Assembly: GCF_003173715.1 (NCBI RefSeq)
Contig: NZ_CP029550.1
Location: 5,255,501 to 5,319,500 of the forward strand
From: Methylobacterium durans
GTDB taxonomy: Bacteria; Pseudomonadota; Alphaproteobacteria; Rhizobiales; Beijerinckiaceae
Reading direction: 5' to 3'
DNA length: 64,000 nucleotides
How positions within the stretch are numbered: the stretch's first letter is position 1; every line of letters begins with the position of its first letter. Below the pieces are notes generated by a model, which saw only the letters and a list, made by a program, of their open reading frames with translations, was not told the origin of the DNA and searched no databases. Of this stretch, positions 53,350 to 62,540 are shown one piece after another. The position numbers and the translations under genes are program-made.

Positions 53350-55620
53350 TCAGGCCAGATCCTCGATGCGGATCGGCAGGCGGCGGATGCGGCGGCCGGT
53401 GGCGTGGTGGATTGCGTTGGCGATCGCCGCGTTGACGCCGATGATGCCGAGCTCGCCGAGCCCCTTCACCCCGAGCGGATTCACGATCGCGTCCGGGTCC
53501 GGCACCAGCAAAGCCTCGACCACGCCGACATCCGCGGCGGTGGGCACGAGGTACTCGGCCAAATCCGGGTTACGGTAGGTTGCGCCGTCGAGGATGGTCT
53601 CCTCCAGAAGCGCGGAGCCGAGGCCCCAGATCATGCCGCCGACGAGCTGGCTCCGCGCGGTGAGCGGGTTGAGGATGCGACCCGCCGCGAAGGCGCCGGT
53701 GAGGCGCGCCACGCGGATCTCACCCGTGTCGGCATGGACGTGCACTTCCGCGAACTGGGCGCCGAAGCCCCAGGACAGGGCATCGCCACCGATCGTCAGG
53801 CCGATATGACCGGCACGCAGATCCTCCAGCGCCTTCGCCGTCGCGCCAGGGGGCACGAACTCCGCCAGAATCTCGATGCCTGCGGGATCCTGGAGACCGG
53901 CTGCTGCGCCGAGCGCCAGCGTGCGGCCGTCCGCCGCCGCGAGCGCACCACCCGCAAGGCGCAGGCTGCCCGGATCGCAGCCTGCCAACGGCCGTCCCGA
54001 TGTCGTCGCAACCTGCTTCAGCTGCGCGCAGAGGCGGTCGCAGCCGAGCACCAACGTGTTCATCAGGCTCGTCGTGGTGCTCGACCCGCCCGAGATGCCT
54101 GCCGGCGGCAGGTCGGTGTCGCCGAGGCGTACCCGGACCCGCTCCACCGGAATGCCGAGCCGGTCGGCGATGCCCATCGCGAGGAGCGTCGTGATACCGT
54201 TGCCGATCTCGTGATGGGCGGTCGCGACCTCGGCGGACCCATCCGCGAACAGCCGCAGCCGCATCGTCGCCGCGGCGATCTTCACGGGCCGCACGGAGGA
54301 CGCGCAGCCCAGCCCGACCTGCCAGGGCCCGTCGCGCAGCCGGTCGCCGCGCGGTGCCCGGCGCGCCCATCCGAAGGCGGACGCCGCCGCCTCGAAACAG
54401 GCCATCAGCGGCCGCGTCGAGAATGGCTTGCCGCTGATGGGATCGGTGGCGGTCTCGTTGCGGCGGCGCAGCGCGATCGGATCCAGCCCCAATTCCCAGG
54501 CCATCTCGTCGACGGCGCTCTCCAGGGCGAACAGGTAGGGCACCTCCGGCGGCGCTCGCATCGGCCCCGGCGTGTTGCGATCGACCCGGACAGCGCGCTC
54601 CTCGGTGCGGATGGCCGGGCACGCGTAGAGGCTCGCGGTCACGTCCGCCCCCTCCATCGCGAACGGATCGAAGCGCGACGTGATCACGTCGGCCTCGTGG
54701 ACCAGGGCCGTGAAGCGCCCGTCGCGATCGGCGGCGAGGCGGATATGGTGGCGCGATTCGGGTCGATAATCCGCGATGGTGAAGCATTGCCGCCGGGTCG
54801 GCACCAGCGAGACCGGGCACCCGATGCGCTTCGCGGCGAGCGCGATCAGGGCAGTGTGCTGCGACAGACCGAACTTCGAGCCGAAATGCCCGCCGATGAG
54901 GCCCGAGATCACGCGGATGCGGGCCGGATCCATGCCGAGCTGCGCGGCCAGGCCGTGCTGCACAGCCCCGATGTAGCGGGCCGGCTCGTGCACGGTGAGC
55001 GTGTCGCCGTGCCAGGCGCAGCGGGTGGTGAACAGCTCGATCGGATTGTGATGCTGGACCGGCGTCTCGTAGCGCGCCGCGATCCGCGCGGCGGCGCTCG
55101 GCCAGGCGGCGTCGGGATCGCCCTTGGCGATGTCCTCATAATGGGGCTTCAGGTCGGCGAGCCGCACGATCTCGGCGCCCGGATCGTCGAAGGTCCCGGC
55201 GGCCGGCTCGGCTTCGTAGCGGACCTGCAATAGGGCGGCCGCCCGTGCAGCTGCCTCCTGCGTCCGGCCGACGACGAGCGCGACGATCTGACCGGCATAG
55301 GCGATGCGGTCCGAGGCGAGCGGCCTGTGCGCGCTGTTGACGTAGCCGCCCGCCATCAGGTGCGGCACCGGAGCGACGGCATCCGCGAAATCCCGGTGCG
55401 TGAAGATTCCGAGGAGACCCGGCATCGCTTCGGCCGCCGATCGGTCGAAGCCAGTGATGCGCCCGCACGCGATCGCGCTGGTGACGAGTGCCGCGTGAGC
55501 GACACTCCCGTCGCGTGTATCGGATGCGTAGACCGCCGTGCCCGTGACCTTTTCGTATCCCTCAACCCGGATGTGCGGGCGCCCGAGCACCGTCGGCTCG
55601 GCCGCGTTCTTCGCATCCAT
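53350..55620 (-). CDS. Xanthine dehydrogenase-family molybdopterin-binding (large) subunit
   Basis: 756 residues. Aldehyde oxidase/xanthine dehydrogenase domains: VEGYEKVTGTAVYASDTRDG at the start, the Mo-binding region with GLIGGHFGSKFG and PGPMRAPPEVPYLFALESAV, HHEIGNGITT, and the catalytic Glu in LGVKGLGELGIIG near the C-terminus. It resembles the PaoC/YagR type, which oxidises aldehydes together with an FeS subunit (PaoA) and an FAD subunit (PaoB). Neither partner is present within several kilobases, which is unusual for this family. The gene ends 76 bases from the histidine kinase, convergent. Confidence 0.9.
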   Translation of the reverse strand: MDAKNAAEPTVLGRPHIRVEGYEKVTGTAVYASDTRDGSVAHAALVTSAIACGRITGFDRSAAEAMPGLLGIFTHRDFADAVAPVPHLMAGGYVNSAHRPLASDRIAYAGQIVALVVGRTQEAAARAAALLQVRYEAEPAAGTFDDPGAEIVRLADLKPHYEDIAKGDPDAAWPSAAARIAARYETPVQHHNPIELFTTRCAWHGDTLTVHEPARYIGAVQHGLAAQLGMDPARIRVISGLIGGHFGSKFGLSQHTALIALAAKRIGCPVSLVPTRRQCFTIADYRPESRHHIRLAADRDGRFTALVHEADVITSRFDPFAMEGADVTASLYACPAIRTEERAVRVDRNTPGPMRAPPEVPYLFALESAVDEMAWELGLDPIALRRRNETATDPISGKPFSTRPLMACFEAAASAFGWARRAPRGDRLRDGPWQVGLGCASSVRPVKIAAATMRLRLFADGSAEVATAHHEIGNGITTLLAMGIADRLGIPVERVRVRLGDTDLPPAGISGGSSTTTSLMNTLVLGCDRLCAQLKQVATTSGRPLAGCDPGSLRLAGGALAAADGRTLALGAAAGLQDPAGIEILAEFVPPGATAKALEDLRAGHIGLTIGGDALSWGFGAQFAEVHVHADTGEIRVARLTGAFAAGRILNPLTARSQLVGGMIWGLGSALLEETILDGATYRNPDLAEYLVPTAADVGVVEALLVPDPDAIVNPLGVKGLGELGIIGVNAAIANAIHHATGRRIRRLPIRIEDLA

Positions 55621-55814
55621 CCTGACATCTCCCGGCTACGGCCACTGGGCCTTATTCAGACAGCGATCGCGCGCGGCGGCTTTGGGCTGCCGGACGGTGG
55701 TCCTAAGGCGCGTCGCCGAACTCCTCCCGCACGCGTCGAACGCGGATGCGGGGCCGGGCATTTACCGCAGCGGCTTGAGGGGCCCGACCGCGTCAGCGGC
55801 CGGGCGAGCGGGTC

Positions 55815-56084
55815 TCAGCGGTCCCGGCGCTCGCGGATTGTCGTGCGCTCCTCGCGCCGCTCGATCCGCTCTCTGCGCGGCTCGGGATCGACGCCGAGCA
55901 CGCCACCGACGGTGCCCGTTGCGGCGCCGACGGCTCCGCCAACCACGCCGCCGACCGGCCCGGCCGCGCGGTTGCCGTCCTCGACCCCGCGCTCCGCACC
56001 CCGCACGGTGCCTTGCGCTTGGGCGGACCCGGTCAGAGCAGCCGCGGACAGAAGAATGGCTGCGGTCAGGAATGCGCTCTTCAT
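55815..56084 (-). CDS. Small exported glycine-rich protein
   Basis: 89 residues. A Sec signal (MKSAFLTAAILLSAAALTGS, then A-Q-A) is followed by a Gly/Val/Ala segment with G-G-V-V-G-G-A-V-G-A and a highly charged C-terminal tail rich in Arg and Glu (PRRERIERREERTTIRERRD). No named family. Such proteins are common in Rhizobiales and are of unknown function. The start ATG 56084 has a reasonable upstream site. Confidence 0.7.
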   Translation of the reverse strand: MKSAFLTAAILLSAAALTGSAQAQGTVRGAERGVEDGNRAAGPVGGVVGGAVGAATGTVGGVLGVDPEPRRERIERREERTTIRERRDR

Positions 56085-56487
56085 GGAAGCGTCCTCGGTT
56101 TCGTTGCGTGGGGTTCCGGCTCGTGCTGACGGGCCGGTTGACTTGCCCGTCAACGTTTCGGGAGCCGAAAAAGCTGCACGCCGCCCGAGCCTCGGTTGCA
56201 AGCGGCGTCGACCGGATTCGCGCGGTCAGAAGCGCAGAGCACGACGCCCTGCCATCCGCCCGCGATCTAAAATGTCTCGCGACACGGCTCCGCCACCTCG
56301 GTGCGGACGCTTCTCGGGGCAGGCAGGCAGCGGCGGCTCGCTGCAAGAGCTTGCCGCAACCGGTGCAAGCGCCTGTCCTGTCGCGGCGCCGCACGTCCCG
56401 AGAGCGGTCACCGCGAAGGTCGCCGTTGGATCGAACCGGGGGATGAAGCCCGTGGCGCCCGAAGCCTATCGGTCCGATGGGACGCGA
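56085..56487. other. Gene-free stretch
   Basis: About 400 bases between two minus-strand genes. No recognisable gene, repeat or RNA element; it likely contains the promoter of the small exported protein. Confidence 0.35.
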
Positions 56488-57594
56488 TCAATTCAGCGCG
56501 ACGGGATCGACCTCGTTCAGGAAGGCGCCGACCTCGCGGAAGAACTGCATGCGGTTCTTCTCCATCATCACCGTATGCGTGCCCTCGCCAAGCTCGACGA
56601 AGCGCTTGTAGGGCGTGGCGGTGAGGTGCGCGAAATATTCCTGGGCCTGGTAGCTCGGCAGATCCGCATCCCATTCCGCGTGGATCACCAGAGTCGGCAC
56701 GCGGATCAGGCCAGGATCGTAGAGCGGCTTGCCGGCCTGCCAATATTCCTGGGAATCCGCGATGATGCCGTTGGGTGCGCGCAGCGCGGGCGGGCTCTGC
56801 GCGGCGCCGACAGGGTCCGTCGCCCAGGTCGCATCCGCCCATTGCTCGAACCAACCGGCTGGGATCAGGTCGGCCCTCTTGCTCTCCGGCACACCCTTGA
56901 GCCAGCGATCCTTCGCGCTGTCCCGCGAGACGCTGCGATAGGCGCCGAGCGGACCGGCATTGCCGAGGTTCGGGGGGGCCTTGGCAAGCCATTGCGGCGC
57001 GTAGAGCACCAGCCGGTTCACCTTGTCATTGTTCTGGCTGGTGTAGAGGCCCATCGTCGAGGTGCCCCATGACCAGCCCATCAGGTTGAGCTTGTCCGCG
57101 TTGCGCCGCGTCAGGATGGCGTCGACCGCACTGCTGACGGCACGCGCTGCGTCGGCGGTGCGCATGAACGGCGCGTTGTCCTGCGCGGGCGCGCTCATCT
57201 GCGCCGGCCGGTCGGAGAAGCCGTAGCCGGGCAGGTCGACCAAGTAGACGTCGTAGCCCTGGTCCGCGAGGTAATCCATCATCGAGAGCCCGTTGAGGGG
57301 CAGATCGAACGACGTCGAAGCCGGATAGGTCGCTCCGTGAACGTAGAGGAGGATCTTCTCGGCCGGAAACGCGCTCATGCCGGCCGCATGCTTATTCCGA
57401 ACGTAGAGTCCGATGCCAGGATCCTGCGTCGGGACGCGGAAGCTCTCGGTCTCGATGGGCTCGCGTCCCGTCGGCTTGGAGGGGTCCTGCTCGGCCGCCC
57501 AGGCGGCCAGATGGGGCACGCTTGGCAGCGTGGCGCCGAATGTGACGGCCGCGAGGCTGAGCAGGGCTTGGCGTTTCGTCGATGTTCTCTGCAT
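56488..57594 (-). CDS. Exported alpha/beta hydrolase
   Basis: 368 residues from ATG 57594 (GGGAGAC upstream). Signal-like N-terminus (TKRQALLSLAAVTFGATLPS). Motifs: ILLYVHGATYPAS for the oxyanion region, VDLPGYGFSDRP, nucleophile elbow GWSWGT at about 210, acid in VIHAEWDADLP and His in ELGEGTHTVMM. It resembles haloalkane-dehalogenase/esterase-like hydrolases, but the W-S-W elbow is unusual for those. Substrate unknown. It is a single gene. Confidence 0.85.
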   Translation of the reverse strand: MQRTSTKRQALLSLAAVTFGATLPSVPHLAAWAAEQDPSKPTGREPIETESFRVPTQDPGIGLYVRNKHAAGMSAFPAEKILLYVHGATYPASTSFDLPLNGLSMMDYLADQGYDVYLVDLPGYGFSDRPAQMSAPAQDNAPFMRTADAARAVSSAVDAILTRRNADKLNLMGWSWGTSTMGLYTSQNNDKVNRLVLYAPQWLAKAPPNLGNAGPLGAYRSVSRDSAKDRWLKGVPESKRADLIPAGWFEQWADATWATDPVGAAQSPPALRAPNGIIADSQEYWQAGKPLYDPGLIRVPTLVIHAEWDADLPSYQAQEYFAHLTATPYKRFVELGEGTHTVMMEKNRMQFFREVGAFLNEVDPVALN

Positions 57595-57778
57595 CGTCGT
57601 CTCCCGACCGCTGGCACAGCGGACGAGAGTTTGAAGCACCTCGCTCCGCACGCGGCAATGCAGGGTGCGCCGGCCTATGCCCGAACGCATCACAACGCTC
57701 GCCAAGCGTCAGATCAGAGCGGAGGGACGGATCGATCGGCTCGGGGCAATGTGCCCCGTCCGGTGCGCGGAAATCGCG

Positions 57779-58168
57779 CTAACGACGGAAGCGGCCGCCG
57801 CCTCCGCGGAACCCGCGGCCGCCGTGGAAGCCGCCAGCGCGGAAGCCGGCGGCGCGCCGCCCGTAGACCGCGCCGCCACGATAGCCGCGCCCACCATAGA
57901 CCCGCCGACCATAATATCCGCCGCGATACCCGTAGGCGCCGCGTCCGTAGACGACGCCACCGCGGTAGCCGTAACCGTAGCGGGGGCCGTAATAGCCACC
58001 GTAGTAGTTCGGACGGCAGGCTCCGTAGGGCCCGCGGTGGAAACCGGGTCCGCAGCCTCCCGCAGCCTCGGCCGTTCCCACGCCGACACCGCCCGTCTCG
58101 ATCCGGCCCATCCCGAGGAGAGCCCCGAACACGAGGGCAGCCAGCATCGTCAGCCGCAAGGGTTTCAT
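57779..58168 (-). CDS. Small exported Gly/Tyr/Arg-rich protein
   Basis: 129 residues. A signal peptide (MKPLRLTMLAALVFGALLGM, cleaved near G-T-A-E-A-A) precedes a low-complexity region built of G-Y, G-R and Y-Y-G units (YYGGYYGPRYGYGYRGG and more). The start G-C-G-P-G-F-H-R-G-P-Y-G-A-C-R-P is the conserved part of the GCG_CRPN family of short exported proteins seen in Methylobacterium and Bradyrhizobium. Function unknown; a surface or sheath role is guesswork. Confidence 0.75.
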   Translation of the reverse strand: MKPLRLTMLAALVFGALLGMGRIETGGVGVGTAEAAGGCGPGFHRGPYGACRPNYYGGYYGPRYGYGYRGGVVYGRGAYGYRGGYYGRRVYGGRGYRGGAVYGRRAAGFRAGGFHGGRGFRGGGGRFRR

Positions 58169-58520
58169 CGCGATCACTCCAGCCGTTACCGGAGCCGGCG
58201 GGACACAAGGCCAACCCGGCGATGTATCCACATCGGATCCAACGCACGCGAGCGCGTGCTTCGCCAGCCGGCATGTTGAGCGCGGATCGCAGCAGTGTCA
58301 CCCATGTAACCGTAACAGAGTGGACACTCGTCTCGCGATCGGCCGAGGATCGGCCGATCGCGTTGCGACGACTGGATCCGCCGGGATCAGCCGTTCGATG
58401 TCCGCTATTGCCGGTCTCCCCGCGAACGGCAGGGCCGAGCAACATTTTCGCACCGGCGCAGGAGGACCGGACGGCGTCCGGGACCGCCGCGCCGCTCGGT
58501 CCCAGCTGGGAGGGCTGTCG
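58169..58520. other. Divergent intergenic region
   Basis: About 350 bases between the Gly-rich protein gene and the phosphatase/sulfatase operon. A near-palindrome around 58333-58363 (GCGATCGGCC-GAGGATC-GGCCGATCGC) has ten perfect base pairs with a seven-base spacer and could be an operator or hairpin for the operon. No gene seen. Confidence 0.5.
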
Positions 58521-59582
58521 ATGGCTCGTCTGGCCGCACGATCGAGGCGCCCGCCGCTTCTCGGCCTCCTGACTGCCGTCCCGCTCCTGGCCGCCGTCGC
58601 GCTCCTGGCGATTGTCGCGCTCCCTGCCGCCGCCCTCGGCCAGCCCGCCGATCCGCTGCCATCCTGGCGCGAGGGAGCCGTGAAGCGGGCGCTCGTCGAC
58701 TTCGTCGGGCGCGTCACCCGCGAGGGCGGCCCGGATTTCGTCCCATTGGCCGAGCGCGTCGCCGTCTTCGACAACGACGGCACCCTCTGGACGGAGCAGC
58801 CCGTCTACGTCCAGGCCGCCTTCGCCCTCGATCGGATCAGGGCGCTCGCGCCCGAGCATCCGGAATGGACGCACACGCAGCCGTTCAGGGGGGTCATCGA
58901 GGGTGATGGGCACGCCGTCGCGGCTGCCGGCGAGAAGGGCGTGGTCCAGATCCTGGCCGCCACGCATGCCGGCATGACCACGGACGCGTTCGGCCAGCTC
59001 GTCGGCGACTGGCTGCAGACCGCCCGCCATCCGCGGTTCGACCGGCCCTACGACACTCTCGTCTACCAACCGATGCTCGAGCTTCTCGGCCATCTGCGCG
59101 CCAGCGGGTTCAAGACCTTCATCGTCTCCGGCGGCGGGGCCGAGTTCATGCGCGTCTTCGCGGAGCGGGCCTACGGGATCCCGCCCGAGCAGGCGGTCGG
59201 CTCGTCCGGCGCGACCCGGTTCGAGGCGAAGGCGGGCGGCATGCCCGCGCTGGTCAAGGAACCGACGATCGAGTTCGTGGACGACGGACCCGGCAAGCCG
59301 TCCGGCATCAACCGCTTCATCGGGCGCCGTCCGATCCTCGCCTTCGGCAATTCGGACGGCGACCTGCAGATGCTGGAATGGACCGCTGGCGGTGCGGGCC
59401 CACGCTTCCTCGGCCTCGTCCAACACACCGATGCCGAGCGCGAATACGCCTACGACCGGCAGTCTCGTGTCGGGCGCCTCGACAGGGCCCTCGACGAGGC
59501 CGCGGGGCGGGGCTGGAGCATCGTCGACATGAGCCGGGACTGGGCGGTGATCTTCCCCCCTGTGCCGGGGGGCGAGCGATGA
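58521..59582 (+). CDS. HAD-superfamily phosphatase, membrane-anchored or exported
   Basis: 353 residues. The N-terminus after ATG 58521 has a basic stretch and a long hydrophobic segment (residues about 13-35), probably a signal anchor. The HAD motif I is FDNDGTLWTEQP (two Asp), motif II is in FIVSGGG, and motifs III/IV include PILAFGNSDGDLQM. The resemblance is to the phosphoserine phosphatase-like HAD group found next to sulfatases. An earlier in-frame start adds 67 residues without a ribosome site. Its stop overlaps the next start (ATGA at 59579-59582), so it is translationally coupled to the FGE gene. Confidence 0.85.
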   Translation: MARLAARSRRPPLLGLLTAVPLLAAVALLAIVALPAAALGQPADPLPSWREGAVKRALVDFVGRVTREGGPDFVPLAERVAVFDNDGTLWTEQPVYVQAAFALDRIRALAPEHPEWTHTQPFRGVIEGDGHAVAAAGEKGVVQILAATHAGMTTDAFGQLVGDWLQTARHPRFDRPYDTLVYQPMLELLGHLRASGFKTFIVSGGGAEFMRVFAERAYGIPPEQAVGSSGATRFEAKAGGMPALVKEPTIEFVDDGPGKPSGINRFIGRRPILAFGNSDGDLQMLEWTAGGAGPRFLGLVQHTDAEREYAYDRQSRVGRLDRALDEAAGRGWSIVDMSRDWAVIFPPVPGGER

Positions 59583-60553
59583 CGGACGCGCCGATCATCG
59601 CTCGCGCGGCTGCGGCTCCGGGCCCGATGCCGGGCATGGTCCGTCTGCCCGGGGGCGTCTTCGGCATGGGCTCGGACCAGCACTATCCGGAGGAAGCCCC
59701 GGTCCACCGCGTCGAGGTCGATGGATTCTGGATCGACCGCACCCCAGTGACCAACGCCGAGTTCCGCGTCTTCGTCCGCGCCACCGGCTACGTGACGATG
59801 GCCGAGCGGCGGCCGGACCCGAAGGACTATCCGGGCGCGCTGCCGCACATGCTGCAGCCCGGCTCGCTGGTGTTCAAGCCGCCCAAGGGACCGGTCGACC
59901 TGCGGGACTGGAGCGCGTGGTGGCGCTTCAAGTTCGGCGTGCACTGGCGGCGGCCCAACGGGCCCGGCTCCTCCATCGCCGGGCTCGACGAGCATCCGGT
60001 GGTGCACGTCGCCTACGCGGATGCCGCCGCCTTCGCGGCCTGGGCCGGCAAGGACCTGCCGACCGAGGCCGAATGGGAATACGCCGCGCGGGGCGGCCTC
60101 GACGGGGCCGCGTACGCCTGGGGGGACGAACTCACGCCCGGCGGCCGGCACATGGCCAATACCTGGCAAGGCGCCTTCCCGCACGAGAACCGGGCCGAGG
60201 ACGGCTACGAGCGCACGTCCCCCGTCACCGCCTTCCCGCCGAACGGCTACGGACTACACGACATGATCGGCAATGTCTGGGAGTGGACGAGCGACTTCTT
60301 CGCGCCGCGGCACCCCGGCGAGGCCCCGAAGGCCTGCTGCGTCCCTCAGAACCCGCGCGGCGGGCGGGAGGACGAGAGCTACGACCCCGCCCAGCCCGCG
60401 ATCCGGATCCCGCGACGGGTGGTGAAGGGCGGCTCGCACCTGTGCGCGCCGAACTATTGCCGCCGCTACCGGCCGGCCGCGCGCCACCCACACCCGGTCG
60501 ACACCTCCACCAGCCACATCGGCTTCCGTTGCGTCAAAAGGAGAGAGCCATGA
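59579..60553 (+). CDS. Formylglycine-generating enzyme (sulfatase-modifying factor)
   Basis: 324 residues. FGE-sulfatase domain from about residue 20: GMVRLPGGVFGMGSDQHYPE, EVDGFWIDRTPVTNAEFRVF, a glutamate-rich LPTEAEWEYAARGG, IGNVWEWTSDFF and the catalytic end GGSHLCAPNYCRRYR (Cys289 and Cys294, equivalent to the paired active-site cysteines of human SUMF1/FGE). Because both Cys are present, this is predicted to be an active aerobic copper-type FGE that converts sulfatase Cys to formylglycine. It is coupled by ATGA overlaps to the phosphatase before it and the sulfatase after it. Confidence 0.93.
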   Translation: MTDAPIIARAAAAPGPMPGMVRLPGGVFGMGSDQHYPEEAPVHRVEVDGFWIDRTPVTNAEFRVFVRATGYVTMAERRPDPKDYPGALPHMLQPGSLVFKPPKGPVDLRDWSAWWRFKFGVHWRRPNGPGSSIAGLDEHPVVHVAYADAAAFAAWAGKDLPTEAEWEYAARGGLDGAAYAWGDELTPGGRHMANTWQGAFPHENRAEDGYERTSPVTAFPPNGYGLHDMIGNVWEWTSDFFAPRHPGEAPKACCVPQNPRGGREDESYDPAQPAIRIPRRVVKGGSHLCAPNYCRRYRPAARHPHPVDTSTSHIGFRCVKRREP

Positions 60554-62253
60554 GCGATCCCGTGCTGCCGAACGAGGCTTCCGGCGAGGCCGCGTCGCCG
60601 GATTGCGCGGCCGGCGCGACGGCCGGTCCCGAGCACGAGCTGGCGGCTCAGCCCGCGCGCCTGAGCCGCCGCAACCTGCTTCTGGCCGGCACGACGCTCG
60701 CCGCAGCGGCCAATCTCACGTCGGCGCGGCCGGTGGCGGCACAAGCCCAGCCGGCGCCCGCCGCAGGAACCGCCGGCGGGACCGCCGCCCCTGGCAAGCC
60801 GAACATCCTCATGATCATGGGCGACGACATCGGGTGGTTCAATCCGAGCATCTATCATCGCGGCATCATGGGATACCGGACTCCGAACGTCGATCGGATC
60901 GGGACCGAGGGCGCGATGTTCACCGACTGGTACGGCGAGCAGAGCTGCACCGCGGGCCGCGCCGCCTTCATCACCGGGCAGTCGCCCATCCAAACCGGCC
61001 TGACGAAGGTCGGCCTTCCCGGCGCCGATATCGGCCTGCGGCCCGAGGATCCGAGCGTCGCCGAGTTTCTCAAGGCGCTCGGCTACGCGACCGGGCAATT
61101 CGGCAAGAACCATCTCGGCGACAAGGACGAGTTCCTCCCGACCAACCACGGCTTCGACGAGTTCCTCGGCAACCTCTACCACCTGAACGCCGAGGAGGAG
61201 CCTGAGAACCCGGACTATCCCAAGAACCCGGAATTCCGGAAGCGCTTCGGCCCGCGCGGGGTGATCCGCTCGTCGGCCGACGGCAAGATCGAGGATACCG
61301 GCCCGCTGACCAAGAAGCGGATGGAGACCATCGACGAGGAGACGACGGCGGCCGCCCTCGACTTCATCGACCGCCAGCAGAAGGCGGGCAAGCCCTGGTT
61401 CTGCTACTTCAACTCGACCCGGATGCACGTCAACACGCACCTGAAGGCGGAGTCGGACGGCAGGACCGGCAAGGGCCTCTATCCCGACGGCATGGTCGAG
61501 CACGACGGCCATGTCGGGCAATTGCTCAAGAAGCTCGACGATCTCGGCGTCGCGCAGAACACCATCGTCGTCTACACGACCGACAACGGGGCCGAGGTGA
61601 TGACGTGGCCCGACGGCGGCACCACGCCGTTCCGCGGCGAGAAGGCGACCAACTGGGAGGGCGGCTTCCGGGTGCCGACGCTGATCCGCTGGCCCGGCGT
61701 GATCAAGCCCGGCACGATCCACAACGAGATGTTCTCGCACTACGACCTGATACCGACCTTCTGCGCCGCAGGAGGCGAGCCCGACATCGTGGCCAAGTGC
61801 CTGAAGGGCTACCAAGCCGGCGGCAAGACCTTCAAGGTCCACCTCGACGGCTACAACCTGATGCCGTTCTTCCAGGGAAGCGCGAAGGAGGGACCTCGGC
61901 GGGAGTTCATCTACTGGAATGACGACGGCGCCCTCGTCGCGGTGCGCGTCGGCGACTGGAAGGTCGTGTTCAAGGCGCAGGAGCACGAGGGTATCGATGT
62001 CTGGCGCCGCGAGTTCACCAATCTGCGCGCGCCGAAGCTATTCAACCTGCGGGCCGATCCCTTTGAGCGCGGGGACAGCTCGATCGAGTACGAAAAGTGG
62101 TTCTTCGATCGCGCCTTCGTGGTCGTGCCGACGCAGGCCGTCGTGGCGAAGTGGCTCGAGAGCTTCAAAGAGTTCCCGATCCGGCAGAAGCCCGCGAGCT
62201 TCAACCTCGACGAGGTCATGGCGAGGCTGAACGCGCCGCAGGGGAGCCGGTAG
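60550..62253 (+). CDS. Arylsulfatase, Tat-exported
   Basis: 567 residues. A Tat signal (L-S-R-R-N-L-L-L-A-G followed by a hydrophobic stretch) begins at residue 36; about 35 residues precede it. Sulfatase domain: GKPNILMIMGDDIGWFNPSI (metal Asp pair), the formylglycine site S-C-T-A-G-R at Cys133 (C-x-A-x-R, where C-x-P-x-R is classical), FGKNHLGD and TTDNGAEVMTW for metal and substrate. The ATG overlaps the FGE stop by four bases, and the Cys-type site fits FGE maturation. Periplasmic hydrolysis of organic sulfates to supply sulfur or open a carbon source is the expected role. A SafE-like permease lies far upstream and is not linked. Confidence 0.93.
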   Translation: MSDPVLPNEASGEAASPDCAAGATAGPEHELAAQPARLSRRNLLLAGTTLAAAANLTSARPVAAQAQPAPAAGTAGGTAAPGKPNILMIMGDDIGWFNPSIYHRGIMGYRTPNVDRIGTEGAMFTDWYGEQSCTAGRAAFITGQSPIQTGLTKVGLPGADIGLRPEDPSVAEFLKALGYATGQFGKNHLGDKDEFLPTNHGFDEFLGNLYHLNAEEEPENPDYPKNPEFRKRFGPRGVIRSSADGKIEDTGPLTKKRMETIDEETTAAALDFIDRQQKAGKPWFCYFNSTRMHVNTHLKAESDGRTGKGLYPDGMVEHDGHVGQLLKKLDDLGVAQNTIVVYTTDNGAEVMTWPDGGTTPFRGEKATNWEGGFRVPTLIRWPGVIKPGTIHNEMFSHYDLIPTFCAAGGEPDIVAKCLKGYQAGGKTFKVHLDGYNLMPFFQGSAKEGPRREFIYWNDDGALVAVRVGDWKVVFKAQEHEGIDVWRREFTNLRAPKLFNLRADPFERGDSSIEYEKWFFDRAFVVVPTQAVVAKWLESFKEFPIRQKPASFNLDEVMARLNAPQGSR

Positions 62254-62540
62254 CGCCGTCGATCGGGCGACAGGCCCGAACCTACGCGTGAAGCCGGATG
62301 CCGATGAGCGTCGTCGGCAGGCATCCTGGCGCACGGTGCGAGGTCATCACGTTGGCGCGCGCCCGTGGTCGCAAGAAAATCAGCGGGGCGGCGGCTTGCC
62401 GGACCCACTGTTGCTTTGCGGACATACTCCCACAGGAAGCCACTGACATAGACTTTACATGCGACGACACAGGAAGTCTTCTGATCACGTTCCCTGTCCT
62501 GCTGTTCGCAAGGTCGGGAACCGTACCCGGGGGCGTCAGC

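Noticed and set aside
53404..55233. 609-codon plus-strand frame opposite the molybdopterin subunit
   Set aside because: Antisense shadow; no start signal or family.
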